Assembly: GCA_002305505.1 (NCBI GenBank) | Contig: DBRC01000016.1 | Location: forward strand, 23,715 to 41,067 | Length of the DNA stretch: 17,353 nt | From: Prevotella sp. UBA1378 | Lineage (GTDB): Bacteria; Bacteroidota; Bacteroidia; Bacteroidales; Bacteroidaceae | Direction of reading: 5' to 3' | Shown here: positions 1-5,473 of the stretch, piece by piece | Layout: each line of letters begins with the position of its first letter | How positions within the stretch are numbered: position 1 is the first letter of the stretch | Made by a program: the position numbers and the translations under genes | Notes under the pieces: generated by a model | The model's input: only the letters and a program-made list of their open reading frames with translations | The model's database searches: none | What the model was told of the DNA's origin: nothing

Positions 1-8
1 AAATGGCC

Positions 9-35
9 AAAAATCAAAACAGGGGTATATCCCCC
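9..35 (-). terminator. Possible intrinsic terminator, distal copy
   Basis: Read on the minus strand, a GGGG/CCCC stem (31-34 with 22-25) around a five-base ATATA loop is followed by a T-rich stretch (TTTT and TTTTT between 19 and 9). It lies about 140 nt after the stop of the alpha-galactosidase-like gene. The stem is only 4 bp, so it is a weak candidate, but it is the only hairpin here with a T-rich tail on that strand. Confidence 0.3.
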
Positions 36-146
36 GCCTTGCAACGGCCGTGCTGCCGCAGCGCAAAGAAGGCATTGCCAGCCGGATTAGCGTGATGTCC
101 TTATCCCGAACCCGGGTAGAAGATAAAAGATATAAGCCGGAATCAT

Positions 147-164
147 GGTTTTCAACGGAAAACC
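147..164 (-). terminator. Hairpin just past the alpha-galactosidase-like gene
   Basis: A perfect 7-bp inverted repeat (GGTTTTC and GAAAACC) with a 4-base loop sits 11 nt beyond the stop codon of the minus-strand gene ending at 176. On the minus strand it is not followed at once by a T-run, only by a pyrimidine/A-rich stretch. It may act as a terminator or as a 3'-end-protecting stem loop. The position favours a role in ending unit 1; the missing U-tract argues against a classic intrinsic terminator. Confidence 0.4.
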
Positions 165-175
165 GCTGATTCTCA

Positions 176-2503
176 CTAAAGCCGCACCTTTAGGGCGGCC
201 GCACTGCCGGCTGCCGATGCCCTGACGACGTAAAGGCCCGGCGGCAAGGAAAACGAACAAGAAGACGAGTTGCAGGGGATGCCGGCCAACTGCATCCCCT
301 GTAAATTAAAAACCTTGACCTCGGTCAGCGCCGAAGAAGACTCCACGTGCACAACCGTGCCACAGCTGCTGATGCGTATACCTGCCCCGGCCGCCGCCGT
401 ACCCTTCACGGCGTCCGGTACATGTTTCTTCGCAATGCGGTAGATACGGGCGTCCTTGGCCGGCACATCGTAGCTGAATCCGTCGGCATCATGACCGACG
501 GTTGTCCCCGTCCACAATTCCCTTACCGCCCCGACGTCAGCGGCATCAATCCCCAAGCGGGCGAAAAGGGCTTTGCCCGAGACACGGAAAAACACCTTGT
601 TATAATTGACAACAGCCAGATACCAATAGTCGGGGCTTTCGCCGATAAACAAGTTCTCTGCCCCATCCTCATTGCCCAAACCGCCTTCTACCGGGCGGAA
701 TGAACGGCCGCACAACCGCGTTATCTCGTTCACCTCCTCGTTGGTGAACAGCTCCATGGCCAGTTTGCGCGACTCCTCCGGATAGCCCCTTGCCACAGCC
801 TTGCTGTAATTGTCGCCATTGATAAAGGCTCCCGTCACGGCGCCCGACGTCACCCGGGCACGGTTCTCGCCCTTCGATTCCAAGCCATTGTGGTAGATGC
901 TTTTCAGCACCAAGTTGTCGGGGTCGTTAGCAAAATACAGTCCGCCGGTCCACCAGCCGTACGACGTGCTGTTCAGCACGTACTGCGTGTTTTCAATCGA
1001 GCTGTATGCGTCGCAGCTGATACGCCGGCCCTCGGCATACTGATAGGGGAAGATGGGTGCGATAGAGAGGTTGAGGTAAATATCGTCGCCTGTCTGCTTG
1101 CGTATGAAAGCCATGCCCTCGTTATAAGCCTGTATGCCCGTGTGCACTTTCTTATTGTACCACGAGTCGGCCTCCACTGCGCCGTCGCACATAAAGTCGA
1201 GCTTGATGTACTTGACGCCCAGCCGCTTCATGCGCGCGATGTTGGACATGATGGCAATCTTGGTGCCGGGATGCGTAGGGTCAAGGCAATAGGCACCGGC
1301 AATTTCGGCCGGTATGCCGTTGCGGCGCAACCACAGTTCGCTCATCCTATACTTGCCGTTCGAGCCGGGCACCTCCCTGTCGGTCTTAGCCCAGTCGGCA
1401 AACGGCGTGGCATAAAGGCCGGGTATCATGTTCCATTGCCTGCACGAGTCGACGAACTGCATTACCTGTGGGTCGGTAAGGTTGGTCCAATACGAGTCGA
1501 GACTGATGCACACCTTCCCCTCCGAGTCGTGGAAACCGCGTGGCATCAGCCCGTCGCGGATGAAGCGCATGGCATCCATCACGCTCTCATAGCTGACCTC
1601 CGTCTGCAGCACGCCCCAGCTGTTCCATCCGTAAGGGGCGCTGCTGTGCCATGTACGTGGTGCAGCCACCAAGCCGCAAGTGGCGGCGAAGCTTTCCATG
1701 CCCTGCCGCCAGTCGTTGAAGCAGCCCACCATGAAGCGGGCAGAGCGCACCGTGTCGGCCACCACCGCGCCATGCTCCAACGAGTCGCGCGAGTCGGGAC
1801 TGGTGTATCCCGAGAAGCACCGCAGCGAGTCGACCTGCCGGTTCGCCGAGGCTTTCAGGTAGACGGCGCTCTTCCAAGTGTCATGGTCTACCGCGCCCAT
1901 CACCAGTCCTTCGCGCGACGCGACATTGTAAAGCGCCGTAACCGAGAACGACGTCATTGAGCGGTCGAGCTTATAGGAGTGGAAGCGTATCCATGCGTCG
2001 TTGTCCCAAGGTATCCATAGCATCCTGTTGTCTTGGCCGGCGGGCAGGAAGCTTGTCTGCGTATCGGTGCAGAGAGGCGCCAGCCGGTTGCTCTTGGCCT
2101 GCCCTCCGGCAGCCTTGACGCCCAGTCTGACGATGAAGCAGGGCAGCGCGTCGTAAAACGAGATTTCCTGCAGGAGGGCCTCGCCCGTATCCATCCGGTA
2201 AGTCAGCGTATAGCGCCGGCCTGTCCCGAAACAGTCGTCCACGCCGGTTTCCGTCATCTCCGCTTCCTTGGCGCCGGTAGATTTCAGTTCGCGCCGGGCA
2301 TTGCCGCCGAGCATCAATGTGGCGGCAGCATATCCGTTGCTTATGATGCGCCGCCCGTTGTAGTCGATGTCCAGCGTGTGCTTGTCCGCATCGACGGCTA
2401 TGTGCCATTTCCCCTCGTTGATATCCATGCCCCCGCCTTGCGCCGGTGCCGGCAACACGAGCCCCCAGCCGACCGTTACGGCCGTCAAGATGATTCTTTT
2501 CAT
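176..2503 (-). CDS. Alpha-galactosidase-like glycoside hydrolase (clan GH-D, GH27/GH36-like) with T9SS-type C-terminal domain
   Basis: A 775-residue secreted enzyme predicted to remove terminal alpha-galactosyl (or related) residues. It has an N-terminal signal peptide (about residues 1-21, ending PAPAQ), a beta-rich N-terminal domain (about 25-275) and a TIM barrel opening with YGWNSWG (291-297). In the barrel, KYIKLDF (431-437) supplies the probable nucleophile Asp436, and RRISCD (493-498) supplies the probable acid/base Asp498; both fit the retaining clan GH-D pattern. A beta-sandwich follows (about 600-695). The last ~70 residues (VKVFNLQG, then LPPGLYVVRAS) resemble a type A T9SS sorting domain, suggesting export by that route to the surface or outside. 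It is downstream of the FAS1 lipoprotein gene with a 34-nt A-rich gap and is probably co-transcribed. The start is the ATG directly before a positively charged signal peptide. The sugar specificity is inferred and could be another alpha-linked hexose. Confidence 0.85.
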   Translation of the reverse strand: MKRIILTAVTVGWGLVLPAPAQGGGMDINEGKWHIAVDADKHTLDIDYNGRRIISNGYAAATLMLGGNARRELKSTGAKEAEMTETGVDDCFGTGRRYTLTYRMDTGEALLQEISFYDALPCFIVRLGVKAAGGQAKSNRLAPLCTDTQTSFLPAGQDNRMLWIPWDNDAWIRFHSYKLDRSMTSFSVTALYNVASREGLVMGAVDHDTWKSAVYLKASANRQVDSLRCFSGYTSPDSRDSLEHGAVVADTVRSARFMVGCFNDWRQGMESFAATCGLVAAPRTWHSSAPYGWNSWGVLQTEVSYESVMDAMRFIRDGLMPRGFHDSEGKVCISLDSYWTNLTDPQVMQFVDSCRQWNMIPGLYATPFADWAKTDREVPGSNGKYRMSELWLRRNGIPAEIAGAYCLDPTHPGTKIAIMSNIARMKRLGVKYIKLDFMCDGAVEADSWYNKKVHTGIQAYNEGMAFIRKQTGDDIYLNLSIAPIFPYQYAEGRRISCDAYSSIENTQYVLNSTSYGWWTGGLYFANDPDNLVLKSIYHNGLESKGENRARVTSGAVTGAFINGDNYSKAVARGYPEESRKLAMELFTNEEVNEITRLCGRSFRPVEGGLGNEDGAENLFIGESPDYWYLAVVNYNKVFFRVSGKALFARLGIDAADVGAVRELWTGTTVGHDADGFSYDVPAKDARIYRIAKKHVPDAVKGTAAAGAGIRISSCGTVVHVESSSALTEVKVFNLQGMQLAGIPCNSSSCSFSLPPGLYVVRASAAGSAAALKVRL

Positions 2504-2537
2504 AATGTTTTGTTTTTTTATTTAATGATATTCCTTT

Positions 2538-4367
2538 TCAGTCTTTCCCTTCCTTCTCTATGTAGCTTACGGGCACATACTCCATGTAGTCCATCGTGAA
2601 CTCCCCGCTCTCCGACTCCACGTTCTTGGCGCGGAAGTAGTGCGGGGCATAGTCTTGGAAAGTAAAGGTGCCGATGATGATGCGCAGCGACTTATAGTCC
2701 TGCCTCAGGTTGATGTTCCCGTTCTTGGTGAAAATCGAGTTGGGGGCCTTCATGTAACCCCGGTTACGCATCATCTTATCGTTCTCGGCGCCGCCGTCGG
2801 TGGTTTCATCGTCCGACACCCAGCCGATCTGCGGCATGTCGCCCGTATAGCTCAGGTCGATGGGGATTCCCACTATCTTCCCGTCTATGAACAACTGGGC
2901 TATTCCGCGCCACGGTTCGGCACGGTATCCCAACCGTATTTCATACGTTCCGGGAGGCACGGGCGGCAGGCGCATGGTGAAGTCGTACCAGCCGCGCACC
3001 GATATTTCATCGGCCTGATGGGCTGTCCACCACTCGCTGGCCCACATGATGATTTTGCTTTCGTTGTTGAAGCGCAGGTAGTCTCCGCAGTAGTCGGGAG
3101 CCATGGTATACCCCCCGAATCCGTCCAGGTTTATCAGGTTCCAGCGTATGTTGTTGTTCGTCAGCTGGGGAGCCACGGAATAGTCGTCGAACCGTATGCG
3201 CTTGTTGAGCACGTCCTGCTGCATCACGTACTCGTCGTAAACCAATATGTTGTTCAGCGAGTGCACGAACCCGTTCATTCCGCTGATGTTGCTTTCCTGC
3301 TCGTCTATCCCCACGAAGGTACCGTCATTGCGCGTGTTGATTTTATTGCCCGCCTTTACCTCCATCAAGCGGTACTGCAGCATGGTTTCGTAGTATTCAT
3401 AGCGCTTGTCCATCGCCGTGGCCGACGTGTTCCCGCCACTGTAAACCAGCGAGTTGGTCGACATCTGCCGGTTCAGCAGGTGATAGGAGACAAAGCGGTT
3501 GAGCGCGTTGCGCCGGCTGGTGGGGTCGCCGGTGTCTTCGGTGCCATAATAGGTTTGGGCATAACGCACCAAGCCGTCGATGTCCGTGATACCGGCCTGG
3601 CGGAACACGCTGTCGGGCTCGGCAAAGACGGTGTACCCGAAACGGCGCTGTGCGAGCACCTTCATCTTATAGCCCACGACGTTGACAAACTCGGTATTGT
3701 AGGGGTTGACGAACGACACGTCGTAGGTCTCGGCCATCGAGTCGTTCAGGTGCGTCAGCTCCAGTGCCTTGGCGAAGAGCGAGAAACGCGGCAACTGCAG
3801 CAGGATGGAACCGAGGGTTTCGTCGCTCGGCACCAGCACATGGTCGATGGCATGTATCACGCCGTTGTGCACCTCGATGTCGGGTATCGTGATGCGCCCC
3901 ACGCGGTTCACGATGATGTCGTTGCGCCCCAAGAGCGGATTGTCCCTGTACGACACCACCATGTAGCGCTGGTTCATGTTTGTAGTGGAGAGGGCGCCTT
4001 CCGTAAAATCCTTCGTCATATAGGTGATGGAGACGCTCCGGATGATATGGTTGTAGACGATGTCGAGTTTCTCCTTGTCGGTCAGGTCGCCGTAAGTGAT
4101 GCCCCGCTCTTCGAAATAGCTATTGAAGGCCGAGTCGGTAGGCAGGAAACAGGTATAATGCCCGTAGGTGGCGAGCAGGGTCTCTTCGCCGGTATCCTGC
4201 AATATCCTTGAGAATACGGAGAATCGCGCCGGCTGGTTTTCGCAGTAGCTGGCCACCGTCTCGCCCTTGAACGTATAATAGCTGTCGTTGGCTATCTCGT
4301 CGCTGTCGCAAGCCCCAAAGGAAAGGGCGGCCAGCACCGCGACGGTTAGGAAAGCATGTCTGTTCAT
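2538..4367 (-). CDS. Surface lipoprotein with two FAS1 (fasciclin) domains and a C-terminal beta-sandwich-like domain
   Basis: A 609-residue predicted outer-membrane lipoprotein. The signal peptide ends in FGAC with lipidated Cys20, followed by acidic DSDE, resembling the surface-export signal of Bacteroidota lipoproteins. The first FAS1 domain spans about 40-180 and ends in the typical NGVIHAIDHVLVP; the second spans about 185-378 and ends in MNGFVHSLNNILVYD. The C-terminal ~200 residues hold a domain rich in aromatics and glycine (PPGTYEIRLGYRAEP near 470-485, TMDYMEYVPV near 591-600) that looks like a jelly-roll ligand-binding fold. No catalytic motif is seen, so a glycan-binding or scaffold role is inferred. 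It is the first gene of unit 1. The open frame runs upstream to 4838, but a promoter lies at 4415-4422, so I start at the ATG before the signal peptide. An ATG three codons earlier (4376) is also possible. Confidence 0.85.
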   Translation of the reverse strand: MNRHAFLTVAVLAALSFGACDSDEIANDSYYTFKGETVASYCENQPARFSVFSRILQDTGEETLLATYGHYTCFLPTDSAFNSYFEERGITYGDLTDKEKLDIVYNHIIRSVSITYMTKDFTEGALSTTNMNQRYMVVSYRDNPLLGRNDIIVNRVGRITIPDIEVHNGVIHAIDHVLVPSDETLGSILLQLPRFSLFAKALELTHLNDSMAETYDVSFVNPYNTEFVNVVGYKMKVLAQRRFGYTVFAEPDSVFRQAGITDIDGLVRYAQTYYGTEDTGDPTSRRNALNRFVSYHLLNRQMSTNSLVYSGGNTSATAMDKRYEYYETMLQYRLMEVKAGNKINTRNDGTFVGIDEQESNISGMNGFVHSLNNILVYDEYVMQQDVLNKRIRFDDYSVAPQLTNNNIRWNLINLDGFGGYTMAPDYCGDYLRFNNESKIIMWASEWWTAHQADEISVRGWYDFTMRLPPVPPGTYEIRLGYRAEPWRGIAQLFIDGKIVGIPIDLSYTGDMPQIGWVSDDETTDGGAENDKMMRNRGYMKAPNSIFTKNGNINLRQDYKSLRIIIGTFTFQDYAPHYFRAKNVESESGEFTMDYMEYVPVSYIEKEGKD

Positions 4368-4414
4368 CGTAAACATAGATAATATTGTTAATAGACGATC
4401 ATTGTGATATAGTG

Positions 4415-4422
4415 CAAAGGTA
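4415..4422 (-). promoter_or_regulatory. Bacteroidota-type -7 element for unit 1 (FAS1 lipoprotein and alpha-galactosidase-like gene)
   Basis: The minus strand reads TACCTTTG, a full match to the TAnnTTTG -7 consensus of Bacteroidota primary sigma factors, followed by CAC. It lies 47 nt before the chosen ATG at 4367. No good -33 TTTG is seen at the usual 19-21 nt spacing; the nearest TTTG (4449-4452 complement) is about 26 nt away, so this promoter may need an activator such as the adjacent AraC protein. Confidence 0.6.
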
Positions 4423-4496
4423 CACATAATCCCCCATATAAACGCATACAAAATTACCTTAAACGATGGACAATCTTGTGATTTTTTTCCTTTAAA

Positions 4497-4528
4497 CTTG
4501 CTTTTTCCGCCACGAATGCTTATCTTTG
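4497..4528 (+). promoter_or_regulatory. Bacteroidota-type promoter of the AraC-family gene
   Basis: A -7 element TATCTTTG (4521-4528) is preceded, after 20 nt, by CTTG (4497-4500), a 3-of-4 match to the -33 TTTG. Spacing fits the Bacteroidota consensus. Transcription would begin near 4532-4535. That leaves under 10 nt of leader for the ATG at 4542, but about 25 nt for the ATG at 4557. Confidence 0.65.
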
Positions 4529-4556
4529 CAAATGACAACGGATGAAACGACAGACG

Positions 4557-5462
4557 ATGGAACTGAAAATAAAGGAAGGGTTTACCGGTGAGCGCAAGAT
4601 TTGCTTGCCCGAGCAGGTTATCAAGATGGAGGAGGAGGACCCGCTGATGTCGGGCCTGCACATCACCGACATCGGCTACTACCCCCGCGCCAGCCACCAT
4701 TACTGCAACCGCAGCGGCAGCATCAGGGAGCATGTACTGATCTACTGCATCGAAGGCCAAGGATGGTATGAGGTGGACGGGAAGCGCTATCATGCTTCCG
4801 CGAACCAGTATTTCATCCTGCCGGCAGGGCATCCGCATGTGTATGCATCAGAAAACGACAATCCCTGGACTATCTACTGGCTCCACTTCAAGGGCAGCCA
4901 GGCCAACGTGTATGCCGGCGGCGCATTGGAGCCTGCCGACGTAAAACCGTCGATACGGTCGCGCATCAGCGACCGCATCAATATTTTCGAGGAGATTTTC
5001 GCCACACTCGAATATGGCTACGGGCGGGAGAACCTGCGCTATGCCTCTACTTTATTGCACCATTACCTGGGGTCGATGCGCTACCTGCAACAGTTCCGCA
5101 ATGCCGGCACCCAGCGCCCACCGACCGACAACGGCATTATAGCGACCGTCATCCGCTATATGCACGAGAACCTGGAACAGCGGCTCACCTTGGCACAGCT
5201 GTCGCAGTTCACGGGCTATTCGCCCTCCTACTTCTCCGGGATATTCAAGCGCCAAACGGGGCATTCGCCCTTAAACTACTTCATGCTGATGAAGATGAAG
5301 AAGGTATGCGAACTGCTTTACTCCACCGACATGAAAATCAACCAAATATGCTATAAGGTGGGCATCGACGACAGCTATTACCTGTCGCGGATGTTCAGCA
5401 AGTTCATGGGCGTGTCGCCCACCGAATACCGCAACTCGCAAAAAAACGGGTTGACGGATTAA
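4557..5462 (+). CDS. AraC-family transcriptional regulator (cupin sensor plus double HTH)
   Basis: A one-component DNA-binding regulator of 301 residues (306 if started at the in-frame ATG at 4542). Numbered from 4542, the N-terminal half (about 35-115) is a cupin-type AraC ligand-binding domain with EHVLIYCIEGQGWYEVDG and FILPAGHPHVY. The C-terminal ~100 residues hold the two AraC helix-turn-helix motifs: LTLAQLSQFTGYSPSYFSG (215-233), and INQICYKVGIDD (266-277) with the family signature FMGVSPTEYR (288-297). I prefer 4557 because the promoter -7 box ends at 4528, giving a leader length like those of the other units. It is divergent from unit 1 and convergent with unit 2, whose last gene overlaps its stop. 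It probably senses a sugar released from the target glycan and activates the neighbouring units; this is inferred from family and position. No transmembrane segment or hybrid two-component sensor domain is present. Confidence 0.9.
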   Translation: MELKIKEGFTGERKICLPEQVIKMEEEDPLMSGLHITDIGYYPRASHHYCNRSGSIREHVLIYCIEGQGWYEVDGKRYHASANQYFILPAGHPHVYASENDNPWTIYWLHFKGSQANVYAGGALEPADVKPSIRSRISDRINIFEEIFATLEYGYGRENLRYASTLLHHYLGSMRYLQQFRNAGTQRPPTDNGIIATVIRYMHENLEQRLTLAQLSQFTGYSPSYFSGIFKRQTGHSPLNYFMLMKMKKVCELLYSTDMKINQICYKVGIDDSYYLSRMFSKFMGVSPTEYRNSQKNGLTD

Positions 5463-5473
5463 TCCGTAGCCCC
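5440..5473 (-). terminator. Intrinsic terminator of unit 2, overlapping both convergent stop codons
   Basis: Read on the minus strand, GGG (complement of 5470-5472), a short internal loop, the perfect palindrome ACGGATTAATCCGT (5454-5467), a second short loop and CCC (complement of 5448-5450) form a hairpin. It is followed by a G and then seven T (complement of 5440-5446). That fits a rho-independent terminator ending the GH95-GH2-GH92 unit. On the plus strand no T-run follows, so it should work in one direction only. It lies inside the last codons of the AraC-family gene. Confidence 0.6.

Larger units (their letters stand above)
1..175. other. Left flank with no confident gene
   Basis: No gene can be called with confidence here. 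The stretch lies downstream of the minus-strand alpha-galactosidase-like gene and contains two inverted repeats, listed separately. Plus-strand frame 2 is open from the window edge to a TGA at 167-169 (55 sense codons). Its translation is basic, shows no motif I recognise and uses codons such as AGA, CGA and TTA more than the neighbouring genes. It could be the 3' end of a gene entering from the left, or chance. Confidence 0.4.

Noticed and set aside
890..1960. Plus-strand open frame opposite the alpha-galactosidase-like gene
   Set aside because: No recognisable domain, composition typical of antisense frames, and it lies wholly within a gene with intact catalytic motifs.
2640..4211. Long plus-strand open frame opposite the unit 1 FAS1 lipoprotein gene
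   Set aside because: The translation is rich in His, Val and Arg with no domain, and the opposite strand encodes a clear lipoprotein with FAS1 motifs. It is a shadow produced by GC-rich codon use.
4368..4838. In-frame upstream extension of the unit 1 FAS1 lipoprotein
   Set aside because: It would cross the divergent promoters and the start of the AraC gene and would bury the lipoprotein signal peptide inside the protein.
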